The translations under genes and the position numbers were made by a program. Positions 35,837 through 45,084 of a DNA stretch of 45,787 nt are shown here, piece after piece; position 1 is the stretch's first letter, and every line of letters begins with the position of its first letter. The notes under the pieces were generated by a model, which ran no database searches, had not been told where the DNA came from, and was given only the letters and a program-made list of their open reading frames with translations. The stretch is from Gammaproteobacteria bacterium (GTDB lineage Bacteria; Pseudomonadota; Gammaproteobacteria; SZUA-229): assembly GCA_016744065.1 (NCBI GenBank), contig JADGFA010000035.1:1-45787 (forward strand), read 5' to 3'.

Positions 35837-36295
35837 ATGACTAAACAAATACTCATTTTACTATCCCTGGTATTCTTTTCATCAAGTGTTATTTCATTGG
35901 AGCTTAAACCTTTTAGCTCCGATGGCTGTAGTTTTTTTCCTGATGGTCGTTATTCACAGCGTGCGCTCTGGAGGCACTGTTGTTTTTTGCATGACCTTGC
36001 GTACTGGAAAGGTGGTAGTGAAGTACAGAAAAAAACAGCAGATAAAGCACTTGAGCAGTGTGTGATAAAAGTAGGTGAGGTGAATATAGCCAGATTAATG
36101 CTGGCTGGAGTCGAGGTGGGAGGTTCTGCTCATTTTAATACCTCGTATAGATGGGGCTATGGCTGGCCTTATGGGCGAGGTTATAAAAAATTGGATAAAA
36201 ATGAAAAACTGGAAGTTAAGCAGAAACTTAATGACTATAAAGCGATGATTGATGAAATAATTAATCAGCTGTCGATAGAAAAAAATGAGGGCTAG
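35837..36295 (+). CDS. Secreted protein with phospholipase A2-like CCxxHD motif
   Basis: This 152-residue protein has a signal peptide (about residues 1-20). The segment DGCSFFPDG, then HCCFLHDLAYWKGG, resembles the calcium loop and catalytic CCxxHD helix of phospholipase A2. The following Cys of classical PLA2 is replaced by Tyr. I have seen similar short bacterial proteins, but know no proven function. The next gene, a cytochrome b561, starts five bases after its stop, so the two are co-expressed. It is not part of the normal denitrification set. Confidence 0.65.
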   Translation: MTKQILILLSLVFFSSSVISLELKPFSSDGCSFFPDGRYSQRALWRHCCFLHDLAYWKGGSEVQKKTADKALEQCVIKVGEVNIARLMLAGVEVGGSAHFNTSYRWGYGWPYGRGYKKLDKNEKLEVKQKLNDYKAMIDEIINQLSIEKNEG

Positions 36296-36299
36296 TAAA

Positions 36300-37037
36300 A
36301 TGTCGAGTGCAAATTTTGAAGAATATAAGGTTTGGGATGCATCTACTAGAGTATTTCACTGGGTGAATTTTATATGTGTCGTGTTACTTATTTTTGTTGG
36401 AATGGTGATGCTGTACAAAAAAGAGCTGGGTATTGTTAGTATCGATGCAAAAATAGCTTTAAAAACAGTACATGTCATCGTGGGGTATATTTTTTCTTTT
36501 AATGTGTTGTGGCGCCTGGTATGGGGGTTTATAGGTTCGAAATATGCTCGTTGGAAAAATATTTTTCCTGGCAAAGGCTTTATAAAACAGCTTGGTGATT
36601 ACAGGGTGTCAATAAAGAGTAGCTCGCCTCAGCAGTACCTTGGGCATAACCCACTAGGGCGTTTAGCGGTATCATTGATGATATTACTGTTGATAACAAT
36701 GATGGTGACGGGGTTAGTTCGTGCAGGTACTGATATTTATTATCCACCACTTGGATCGTTTGTTGCTGAATATATAGTAGATGCAAATACAAGCCCAGAC
36801 GATATAGTTCCATATAACTCCGCTGGAACAGTTAAATCAAAAGTGAGCGAGCTAAAGTCATTTAAAAAACCTTTCGGTGTTATACACCTGTACTCTGCTT
36901 ATATACTAATGTTTATAATCATCGTGCATATTTACTTTGTAATCAGAGCAGAAAGAAAAGAGGGAGGCTCGTTGATATCAGCGATGTTTACAGGTAAAAA
37001 ACTATTTAAACAAAAACCAGTTGATATAGAAGATTAG
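36300..37037 (+). CDS. Cytochrome b561-family membrane protein
   Basis: The 245-residue protein has four core helices. Candidate heme-b histidines are in RVFHWVNF, KTVHVIVGY and the paired C-terminal GVIHLYSAYILMFIIIVHIYF. It resembles the cytochrome b of Ni/Fe hydrogenases, thiosulfate reductases and soluble-cytochrome quinol systems. It should shuttle electrons between quinone and a periplasmic partner. The ATG at 36300 has GAGG nine bases upstream; a longer start at 36285 would overlap the previous gene. Partner unknown. Confidence 0.85.
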   Translation: MSSANFEEYKVWDASTRVFHWVNFICVVLLIFVGMVMLYKKELGIVSIDAKIALKTVHVIVGYIFSFNVLWRLVWGFIGSKYARWKNIFPGKGFIKQLGDYRVSIKSSSPQQYLGHNPLGRLAVSLMILLLITMMVTGLVRAGTDIYYPPLGSFVAEYIVDANTSPDDIVPYNSAGTVKSKVSELKSFKKPFGVIHLYSAYILMFIIIVHIYFVIRAERKEGGSLISAMFTGKKLFKQKPVDIED

Positions 37038-37400
37038 ACTGTAGAAGTATATTTGGCGTTTTTGGTTTAATTTATATATGCTATCTTGTTCCCGTACTTC
37101 GTTGGGGCAGCAGTATAAAACCAGTCATATTAGATTTATTCAGGCATGTATTTCTAGCCGTGAAAACGAGATTATATTGTTCTTGTGTTTAAGGTGTGGC
37201 CCAGTATAGAGCTTTATCGTAACGTCAGGGTTTTCAGGTTAGCTAAATTTTATGCGGTAGAAGCGTTTATTTAGTTCTATACTCTGACAAACTAGATCGG
37301 TATAGAAAAAACACAAGTATATTAGCCGGCGGTAATAGGCAAGTTAAAATCTAATTAAATCAGTGATATACAAATTTTTTGCATATCTGTAGGGTAAATA
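37038..37400 (+). other. 363-base non-coding gap
   Basis: No credible gene is seen. The only structure is an 8-bp inverted repeat TTCTATAC (37275-37282) / GTATAGAA (37300-37307), possibly an operator. The gap separates the cytochrome b561 gene from a new functional group. Confidence 0.5.
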
Positions 37401-38348
37401 GTGATAGTAGTAAATGACCTTAAGCGTGTCATTCTAAGGATAGTTAAATTTTTTCTAGTAATCTTCAGTATTATTAGTTATAAGCAAGTTTGTGCCGAAT
37501 CAGTTCAGTTAGCCGTTTTATACCCCGAAGCAAGTGGCAGTTATTCCAGAGTATTTAATAATATACTGGATGGAATTAATGAGCTCGAAGGCATCCATAT
37601 TATTACCCGGCGTGTATCTAAAAAAACTAAAAGCGAAGATGTTGATGTCTGGTTAGCAGATAACAAGATACAAACGGTATTGGCGTTAGGGCAACGTAGT
37701 TATCGAATTTCTAAAAAACTTACAGGCAATCTACCATTAACGATTGGTGCACTTGTTGCAACGCCAAATGGTCATGGAGGTATTAGTATGGATGGAAGTC
37801 CAGAGGTATTTCTGCATCATCTTACAAGTTTAGCACCAAATGTTAAACGAGTTCATGTTGTTTACAGTGAAAAAAATACTGGCTGGTTAATTGATATTGC
37901 AGAAAAGGCCGCTATGAAAAGAAATATAGAGCTGGTTTCATATAAGGTAGATAACCTTAAGGACGGTATTAAATATTATAATGAAATATTAACAAAAGTT
38001 GAGAGTAATAAAGATGCAATCTGGATTCCATTAGACAGAGTCGTGCCTGATAAGGCAATATTACCTAAAGTATTACAGGCGGCATGGGAAAAAAATATTG
38101 TTGTTTTTTCAAATAATCCAATACATGCAAAAAAAGGAACTTTATTTGCTCTATTTCCAGATCATAAACTGATGGGAAAAAAACTTGCAGCTATTGCAGT
38201 TGAGCAAATTTCTTCAAATGGAAAATATCAGTTGTTTCCAACCTCTGATTTAAAATTAGCTATTAATAGAAGAACGGCTTCCCATCTAGGGTTAAGCTTT
38301 TCAAAAAGTAAACTACGTCAATTTGACATAGTTTTTCCTACAAGATAA
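37401..38348 (+). CDS. ABC-transporter substrate-binding-like periplasmic protein
   Basis: The 315-residue protein has an N-terminal signal or anchor (about residues 10-31) and the fold signature of the ABC_sub_bind family (LAVLYPEASGSYSRVFNNIL, VHVVYSEKNTGWLIDIA, IVVFSNNPIHAKKGTLFALFPD). No permease or ATPase is nearby. Such proteins beside GGDEF/EAL enzymes and TonB receptors are probably sensors that report a bound ligand. The start is GTG with AGGG about seven bases before. The diguanylate cyclase gene follows by 15 bases. Confidence 0.8.
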   Translation: MIVVNDLKRVILRIVKFFLVIFSIISYKQVCAESVQLAVLYPEASGSYSRVFNNILDGINELEGIHIITRRVSKKTKSEDVDVWLADNKIQTVLALGQRSYRISKKLTGNLPLTIGALVATPNGHGGISMDGSPEVFLHHLTSLAPNVKRVHVVYSEKNTGWLIDIAEKAAMKRNIELVSYKVDNLKDGIKYYNEILTKVESNKDAIWIPLDRVVPDKAILPKVLQAAWEKNIVVFSNNPIHAKKGTLFALFPDHKLMGKKLAAIAVEQISSNGKYQLFPTSDLKLAINRRTASHLGLSFSKSKLRQFDIVFPTR

Positions 38349-38363
38349 ACCAGGGATAATATA

Positions 38364-40877
38364 TTGAACTGGTTTAAAAAAATATTTTTTACTCAGCCAA
38401 GCTTTAGAAAACAGCTGTTTTATATATTCACATTAAGTGTGCTAGGGCTTTCACTGGTCACCGCAATTACTTCTTCCTGGTTTGCAAGTAACCATATGCG
38501 TGAGCAAATAATCAGCGAAGGTGTTCAGGTAGCATCTAATTTTGCAGCACAAAGTATGCTGGCTTTATTGTATGCCAGTGCAGAAAATGCTGAAGATGCA
38601 GCGGTATCGGCATTATTATTTCCAGGTGTTATTTATGTTCAAATACTGGATAGTGACTTTAATGTTTTATTAAGTAAAGGTGATATCAAAAACGAACCGT
38701 ATGCGGTGATACCTGACAAGTACTTGATTGATACAGCTCGTATGGTTAGTGAATCTGATAATGTATGGCATTTTTTTGCACCTGTATATACACCTGTTAA
38801 TGATGAAAGCCCTCTTTATATTGATGATATAGGTGGAAAGGAGTTGATTGGTTCTGTTTACATTGTTGTTGATAAAGCCGCGTTAAATGAAATACAGAAA
38901 ACAATATTTATAACTAATATTGGTATCGCCTTACTTGTCACCACAATTGTATTATTTTTACTTGGTTTTGTTTTAACACGGGTTACTAAACCGTTAGATA
39001 ATTTATCACAAATTATGCAAAAAACAAAAATTGGTAATGTACAGGTTAAGGCTCAATTGAAAGGCCCTAAAGAGATAGTGCATATTGCAGGTGTATTTAA
39101 TAGCATGATGGAAGTGTTAGAGGAAAGGCAGGAAGCACTTTATAAAGAAAAAGAATGTGCGATGATAACCCTGAATTCAATTGCTGATGGGGTTATTACT
39201 ACTGATATTGAAGGAAAAGTGTTATACCTGAATCCGGTTGCGGAGCGTTTAACTGGATGGAAGCTGGGTGAAATTAATGAAACCGCTTTAGATGATATTT
39301 TCCAGATGTTTGATGAAAAAAATCATCGGAAAGAAGACAATCCAATTCTGAGGTGTATCAAGTATCGTCAGGTTATTGTTTCTGAGCAGCATTGTATGTT
39401 CAGGCCACGAATAGGAAATGAAATATTTGTTGAGGATTCAGTCGCTATTACACGGGATAAAAATAATAATATTACGGGTACGGTAATGGTGTTTCATGAT
39501 GTTACAGAAACCCGGAATATGGCACAGAAACTGACTTATCAAGCGACCCATGACTCACTTACAGGTTTAATTAACCGAGCTGATTTTGAGCGCCATCTTG
39601 GTATAGTGCTAAATCAAGTGAAAGAGGATACAGAGCATGCATTATGCTATATGGATCTGGATCAGTTTAAGGTTATAAATGACACCTGCGGTCATATGGC
39701 GGGTGATCAGTTATTACAGAATATTTCTAAACTTCTTTTAAATAGAATTAGAAAGTCAGATGATACTTTAGCGCGTGTGGGAGGTGATGAGTTTGTATTA
39801 CTGTTAGAAAACTGTCCTCTGGAGCAGGCCGAAAAAATAGCTAAATCGATGTGTGAAGCTGTGCAGGACTACAGGTATGTCTGGAATGATAATCCATTTA
39901 CTATAGGGATTAGTATAGGGCTGGTGCCCATCAATAATACCAGTTATGAATTTCAGGATATATTAAGCAAAGCAGATTCTGCCTGTTATATGGCAAAAGA
40001 GAAGGGTCGTAATCGGGTGCATACTTATCTTGTAGATGATCAGGAATTAATGCAGCGCCAGGGTGAAATGAATGTAGTATCGAGTATAACTGAAGCCTAT
40101 GAAAATGACCTGTTTCAATTATATTATCAACCTATCGTTTCAATGAACAACTTAGATGAAAAAACGCAACATTACGAAATATTAATTCGTATGTTTGATA
40201 GAGATGGCAATATTCTACCTCCAGGTTTTTTCCTGCCAGCGGCAGAACGTTATAATCTGGCTCATAAAGTAGATCGTTGGGTTATTCGTGCTTCGCTGAA
40301 CTGGTTAGCTAGAAATCCAGTTCAACTTGAAAATTTAAAATGTTGTGCCATTAATCTTTCTGGTATGTCTCTTAATGATGAGAAGTTATTTGATTTTATA
40401 GAGTTACAATTAAGAAAAACAAAGGTACCTACGGAGAAAATTTGTTTTGAAATAACTGAAACAGCCGCAATTACAAACTTATCGAGGGCAACAGCTTTAA
40501 TCGGACGGTTGAGAGATTTGGGTTGTAAAACAGCACTAGATGATTTTGGTAGTGGTATGTCTTCATTTGCATATTTGAAAAATTTTCCGATTGACTACTT
40601 AAAAATTGATGGAGTGTTTGTTAAAGATATCATTTCTGATCCAATTGATAATGCAATGGTAAAATCAATTAATGATATTGGTCATGTATTGGGTTTAAAA
40701 ACGATTGCTGAATATGTAGAGGATGAGGAAATACTCAGTCGTTTAAAGGAACTAGGTATAGATGAAGCTCAGGGGTTTTATATTGCTAAGCCACAACCAC
40801 TAGATATATTGGCTGATGCTAATATAGAGAAGCGAGATAAAGAAAAAAATAAGCGGATAACATTGATATCCAGATAA
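38364..40877 (+). CDS. Membrane PAS-GGDEF-EAL cyclic-di-GMP enzyme
   Basis: The 837-residue protein has two transmembrane helices (about residues 17-38 and 188-210) enclosing a periplasmic sensor domain of about 150 residues. HAMP, PAS (about 268-385), GGDEF and EAL domains follow. The cyclase site RVGGDEF is intact. In the phosphodiesterase domain the signature reads EILIR in place of EALLR, but NLSG, ITET, DDFGSG and LKIDG are kept, so activity is plausible. The start is TTG with AGGG eight bases upstream. It probably takes its signal from the preceding substrate-binding protein. Confidence 0.92.
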   Translation: MNWFKKIFFTQPSFRKQLFYIFTLSVLGLSLVTAITSSWFASNHMREQIISEGVQVASNFAAQSMLALLYASAENAEDAAVSALLFPGVIYVQILDSDFNVLLSKGDIKNEPYAVIPDKYLIDTARMVSESDNVWHFFAPVYTPVNDESPLYIDDIGGKELIGSVYIVVDKAALNEIQKTIFITNIGIALLVTTIVLFLLGFVLTRVTKPLDNLSQIMQKTKIGNVQVKAQLKGPKEIVHIAGVFNSMMEVLEERQEALYKEKECAMITLNSIADGVITTDIEGKVLYLNPVAERLTGWKLGEINETALDDIFQMFDEKNHRKEDNPILRCIKYRQVIVSEQHCMFRPRIGNEIFVEDSVAITRDKNNNITGTVMVFHDVTETRNMAQKLTYQATHDSLTGLINRADFERHLGIVLNQVKEDTEHALCYMDLDQFKVINDTCGHMAGDQLLQNISKLLLNRIRKSDDTLARVGGDEFVLLLENCPLEQAEKIAKSMCEAVQDYRYVWNDNPFTIGISIGLVPINNTSYEFQDILSKADSACYMAKEKGRNRVHTYLVDDQELMQRQGEMNVVSSITEAYENDLFQLYYQPIVSMNNLDEKTQHYEILIRMFDRDGNILPPGFFLPAAERYNLAHKVDRWVIRASLNWLARNPVQLENLKCCAINLSGMSLNDEKLFDFIELQLRKTKVPTEKICFEITETAAITNLSRATALIGRLRDLGCKTALDDFGSGMSSFAYLKNFPIDYLKIDGVFVKDIISDPIDNAMVKSINDIGHVLGLKTIAEYVEDEEILSRLKELGIDEAQGFYIAKPQPLDILADANIEKRDKEKNKRITLISR

Positions 40878-41242
40878 ATTAGCCTACGCTATATATACTC
40901 AATGGGTATTTAAACTAGTAAATGATCTCTGTAGTTGTTCAATTATTATAAAAATAAGAGTCTGGTTTAGCTAACAGTTATATATATTATGGTTTTACAA
41001 CTGTAGGTTTTTATCTGTATGGGATTTAATATTAAAAAATAAGTTATAGTATGAAAATACTATGGTAAATATATGCTGTAAATAGTATAAAGTTAGTTTT
41101 AAGTTAACTTTATTGAATGTAGTGTGTAAGAGTATAAGCCGCAGAAATGATATAGTTATAATTTTTACAATTAAAGTATGTCTACTCGAGGCAAATGAAA
41201 TTACCTGGCCAGAAAGGATGCAAAGGCCAGTGGAGAGAATTA
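40878..41242 (+). other. 365-base AT-rich gap before the TonB receptor
   Basis: No gene is seen. There is a 7-bp inverted repeat AAAGTTA/TAACTTT (41089-41111) and several TAGTAT-like repeats near 41050-41090. I see no clear Fur box. The promoter of the receptor operon is presumably here. Confidence 0.4.
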
Positions 41243-43414
41243 ATGGAACGTAATTTGTTTAATGCATCCATCACAGTTTTTTTACTTATCATTGCATTAT
41301 CTGTATCAGCTAAGGAGGACGGTGAAGAAGACGATCTTTACCTGCTTTATGGTAATGATGAGATGATAAGTATTGCTACAGGTTTTTCTCAACCTATATC
41401 CAAGGCTCCATCTACGGCGAGTGTCATTACTGCTGAAGATATTAAAGCAATGGGCGCACTGACTATTGAAGAGGCGCTTGAATCGGTGCCCGGGTTACAC
41501 TATTCATTATCGACTTTAACATCTCTTGGGCAAATAAATATTAGAGGAATTAAAACAAGCATTACGCCTCAAGTGCTTATAATGTTAAATGGTTATCGTA
41601 TTTCGTCTGATTTACTCAGTGGTGTATTTTCTGAGAGCAGTAAAATAAATGTACAAAATATTTCACGTATTGAAATTATTCGTGGTCCTGGTTCAGCTAT
41701 TTATGGTGCAGATGCTTTTTCAGGTGTTATAAATATTGTTACTAAGAGTGCTAAAGAGCTTAATGGTTTCAGTACGGGTATTCGAGGAGGCTCAAATAGT
41801 ACAAAAAATATATGGGCGCAGTATGGGGCAGTATTAGATAATGGCTGGAATATGGCTGTTAATCTTGAGTATGTAAATCAGGGTGCCGACAAAAGTAGAG
41901 TAATCAATAGTGACCTACAAACAACAATTGATGGTTTTGGCTTTGGTGCACCAGCTTCCCTTGCTCCAGGTCATCTGGATTATCGATATGAGTCAACAAC
42001 ATATAACTTACATCTGGATAATGAAAACTGGAAAATAGGTCTGGATGGTTGGCTGCAAAGAGATGTAGGGCAAGGTGCTGGTGTAGCCCTGGCTCTTGAT
42101 CCAGAAGGTTATGGGGATTTTAATCAGTACCTGTTTTCAATGGAATATAATAATAAGAACTGGGTAAAAGACTGGGAGTTTAGTAGTAAATTAAGTTATC
42201 AGAGTGTTGATACCCAATATCATTTCAATATATTTCCTGCTGGAACCAGTTTGTTAATTGGTGCAGATGGTAATTCTTTTTCTGTTCCAGATACAAGCTG
42301 TCCGACACTGCCAGGTTTAGGGCCTGCCTGTATCGTTCAGTTTACGGATGGATACCTTGGGAACCCTGGACGGAAAAGTACTATTCCTCAATTAGATTTA
42401 ATTGCTTTTTATGAAGGAATAAAAAAACATAACCTGCGTTTTAATATAGGTGCTAAACAGGAAAAGCTAGTAGCAAATGAATCGAAAAATTTTGGCCCAG
42501 GGATTATAGACGGATTAACGCCTGTAATAGATGGAGTGTTAACGGATGTAACAGAGAACCCTGATTCAATATATACCAGTGATGATAAAAGAACCATTAA
42601 GTATTTTTCTCTTCAGGATGTTTGGGATATAGCTGCAGACTGGACCTTTACTGTAGGTGTTCGTTATGATGATTATTCTGATTTTGGTGGAACTACAAAT
42701 CCAAGGTTAGCTCTGGTCTGGAATACCTATGATAATTTATCGACTAAATTATTATTTGGTAGTGCATTCAGAGCACCTGCATTTTCGGAGTTAAATAATA
42801 AAAATAACCCTGTTGCTATTGGGAATAATAATTTATGCCCGGAAATAATAGATACAACTGAGCTTGCATTTTCATATCAACCAGTAAGTGAGCTATTTAC
42901 AAATTTAAGTATATATCATTTTAAAACCAAAGATATGATTAGCTATACTGGAGCTGGAAATGTGGCTGAGAATGCAAATAGCCTAAAGGGAGAAGGTTTT
43001 GAGTTAGACACTGACTGGAAAATAAATAAACAGTGGCGCTTATTAGGTAATTTTTCATACCAAAGTACAAAAGATAGTATCACTGATGTGCAGGGTGCAT
43101 TTACACCACAACGACAATTGTATGTTGATCTGCGTTGGAGTTTTTTATCTGACTGGGAGTTATCGAGCCAGCTTAACTGGGTTGCTGATAGAGAAAGGGA
43201 AACGACGGATACAAGAGACGCTATTGATGATTATACATTAGTTAATATGACATTTAGACGTAGAAATATTGCAGATAACCTGGAAGCAGCAATTGTAGTT
43301 AATAATGTTTTTAATAAAGATGCAAGAGAGCCAACAGGTGAAAATACAATAGCTGATGATTTTCCTTTGAATGAACAACAGATTTATTTTGAATTACGTT
43401 ATCATATGAATTAA
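41243..43414 (+). CDS. TonB-dependent outer-membrane receptor
   Basis: The 723-residue protein has a signal peptide (about residues 1-23, ending SVSA), a possible TonB box (DEMISIATG), a plug domain (KAPSTASVITAEDIKAMGA, EIIRGPGSAIYGADAFSGVINIVTK) and a long beta-barrel. The ligand is unknown. The ATG at 41243 has GGAG seven bases before it and yields a clean signal peptide; an upstream ATG at 41195 would add 16 polar residues. The preceding c-di-GMP enzyme and substrate-binding protein, and the following enzymes, suggest uptake of a special compound, perhaps a metal chelate. Confidence 0.93.
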   Translation: MERNLFNASITVFLLIIALSVSAKEDGEEDDLYLLYGNDEMISIATGFSQPISKAPSTASVITAEDIKAMGALTIEEALESVPGLHYSLSTLTSLGQINIRGIKTSITPQVLIMLNGYRISSDLLSGVFSESSKINVQNISRIEIIRGPGSAIYGADAFSGVINIVTKSAKELNGFSTGIRGGSNSTKNIWAQYGAVLDNGWNMAVNLEYVNQGADKSRVINSDLQTTIDGFGFGAPASLAPGHLDYRYESTTYNLHLDNENWKIGLDGWLQRDVGQGAGVALALDPEGYGDFNQYLFSMEYNNKNWVKDWEFSSKLSYQSVDTQYHFNIFPAGTSLLIGADGNSFSVPDTSCPTLPGLGPACIVQFTDGYLGNPGRKSTIPQLDLIAFYEGIKKHNLRFNIGAKQEKLVANESKNFGPGIIDGLTPVIDGVLTDVTENPDSIYTSDDKRTIKYFSLQDVWDIAADWTFTVGVRYDDYSDFGGTTNPRLALVWNTYDNLSTKLLFGSAFRAPAFSELNNKNNPVAIGNNNLCPEIIDTTELAFSYQPVSELFTNLSIYHFKTKDMISYTGAGNVAENANSLKGEGFELDTDWKINKQWRLLGNFSYQSTKDSITDVQGAFTPQRQLYVDLRWSFLSDWELSSQLNWVADRERETTDTRDAIDDYTLVNMTFRRRNIADNLEAAIVVNNVFNKDAREPTGENTIADDFPLNEQQIYFELRYHMN

Positions 43415-43440
43415 CCGATAAATTATTTTAAGTAATTAGA

Positions 43441-44235
43441 ATGATTAAAAAAACTCAAGTTTTTTCAGAGAAATCCACTACCAGTATCTGGCAGGAAGAG
43501 GCAGATAAAAATAACCCTTATTCAGCTCATAAATGTAGATTACATGGTTATGATATATATGAACTAATAAAATTCGGTAAATTTACGGATACACTGTTCT
43601 TGCTTTTTACCGGTGAATTACCTACTCCAGAACAATCGAACTTGCTAGAAAGTCTGATGGTTTTTCTTATAAATCCAGGCCCAAGGCATAATGCAACCAG
43701 GGCTGCAATGAGTGCAGGTGTTAGTAAATCTAATCATGCGCATATACTGCCTGTAGGGTTAATGGCAATGGGAGGTGAGCATCTGGGTTCAGCAGAAGTT
43801 GAAAATTCAATTAATTTTTTTAACAGTCATCTAAAACTAAGTCCTGAAGAGGTGAGCAAATCTTTATTAAGTACTTATAAACCTGTTGGAACTGGAGATA
43901 ATCATATTGTTCCAGGATTCGGCTCAAGATTTAACAGTATAGATAATCTGGCGGTTAAAACGGTAAAATATTTATCTCAATTAGAAGGAGCAGGGCGCTC
44001 TTTGAAATGGGGTAGCTTATTTGCAAATGAAATTTCAAGTTGTGGAATGAGCTGGTTAAGTACAGGTGTTGCAGCGGCTGTTTTTAATGACCTGGGGATA
44101 GGAGCAAGGGAAGGAGCAGGGTTATTTCAACTGATGAGTGCTCCTGGATTACTTGCACATGGTTTAGAGCAAACGCACAAGCCCATCACCGCTATGCCTA
44201 TGTTACCGGATGAAGACTATGTCATTGAAAAATAG
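43441..44235 (+). CDS. Citrate-synthase-like protein 1 (degenerate active site)
   Basis: The 264-residue protein follows the small citrate synthase/citryl-CoA lyase pattern: CRLHGYDIYELIKFG, LFLLFTGELPTPEQ, then the first catalytic-His block as GGEHLGSAE. At the second block the expected PGFGHR reads PGFGSR, so the His is Ser. The Asp-containing NVD block reads LST. It is clearly shorter than true citrate synthase (about 430 residues). Inference: it is not a normal citrate synthase and may catalyse another acyl-CoA condensation/lyase step or serve as a partner of the next protein. It starts 26 bases after the receptor stop, probably in the same operon. Confidence 0.75.
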   Translation: MIKKTQVFSEKSTTSIWQEEADKNNPYSAHKCRLHGYDIYELIKFGKFTDTLFLLFTGELPTPEQSNLLESLMVFLINPGPRHNATRAAMSAGVSKSNHAHILPVGLMAMGGEHLGSAEVENSINFFNSHLKLSPEEVSKSLLSTYKPVGTGDNHIVPGFGSRFNSIDNLAVKTVKYLSQLEGAGRSLKWGSLFANEISSCGMSWLSTGVAAAVFNDLGIGAREGAGLFQLMSAPGLLAHGLEQTHKPITAMPMLPDEDYVIEK

Positions 44236-45049
44236 TATGACAGATGTAAGTTACTGGGATAACCGCAGAGGGAAAATAGTGAGTTCTGCCGGTGGCTGGT
44301 TAGGTGGCCTGGATGCATATAGTCACGGCCATTCTATTATGAATGAGTTACTTGGTCATGTATCTTATATGCAGATGATCATATTAAATGCAACGGGTAA
44401 ACTTGTAGATGAAAACCTGTCAAAATGGTTTGAAGGTAATTTTATTGGCATGAGTTATCCAGATTCACGTATCTGGTGTAATCAGATTGGTGCTTTGTGT
44501 GGCTCAGCACGTACAAGTGTTACAGCAGCAACAGTGGCCGGAACCCTGGCGGCTGATTCTCGTGCATATGGTGGTAGTAAAACGTCTTTACAGGGTATTC
44601 AGTTTATACAGAATGCTTTGAAAGAGTATCAAGAAGGCATGGTTGTTGAAAAAATAGTTTCAAATTGCAAAAAAAATAAAAATAATAAACCTGTCATTAC
44701 AGGTTATGCTCGTCCTGTTGAAAAAAAAGATGAAAGATTAGAGCCTCATGAAAAAATGACATATAAACTCGGGTTTTCAATAGGTGAGCATTTATCGCTT
44801 GCGTATGAAATAGGTCAGTATCTTGAAAAAAAATATGGCCTGGGCATTAATATTGGGGGCTATACCTCTGCCTTTTTATCTGATCAGGGTTTTACTGGGG
44901 ATGAAGTTTATCAAATAAAATCGATGGTTGTTGCCAGCGGTGTTACAGCCTGTTTTATTGATGCTAAAAATAAAAAGCCAGATTCGTTTTTGCCATTACG
45001 GTGTGATGATATTGATTATAGCGGTCACCCTCCACGCGATTTACCTTAA
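44219..45049 (+). CDS. Citrate-synthase-like protein 2 (degenerate active site)
   Basis: The 276-residue protein is a distant paralog of the preceding one. Matching blocks are YGGSKTSLQGIQFIQNAL (normally HGGA, His now Tyr), ITGYARPVEKKDERLEPH (normally PGFGH with DPR, His lost) and GINIGGYTSAFLSDQGF (normally NVD, Asp now Gly). All three catalytic positions thus appear changed, by eye alignment. The gene overlaps the previous one by 17 bases. The ATG at 44219 has GGA eight bases before; ATGs at 44210 and 44237 are alternatives. Co-translation suggests a heteromer. Confidence 0.7.
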   Translation: MSLKNSMTDVSYWDNRRGKIVSSAGGWLGGLDAYSHGHSIMNELLGHVSYMQMIILNATGKLVDENLSKWFEGNFIGMSYPDSRIWCNQIGALCGSARTSVTAATVAGTLAADSRAYGGSKTSLQGIQFIQNALKEYQEGMVVEKIVSNCKKNKNNKPVITGYARPVEKKDERLEPHEKMTYKLGFSIGEHLSLAYEIGQYLEKKYGLGINIGGYTSAFLSDQGFTGDEVYQIKSMVVASGVTACFIDAKNKKPDSFLPLRCDDIDYSGHPPRDLP

Positions 45050-45084
45050 TTTAACAACAGGTTCTATTAAAAAGAGATATTTAA

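Noticed and set aside
43441..45049. One citrate synthase gene split by a frameshift
   Set aside because: Each part carries its own equivalents of the catalytic blocks, so these are two paralogs, not two halves of one protein.
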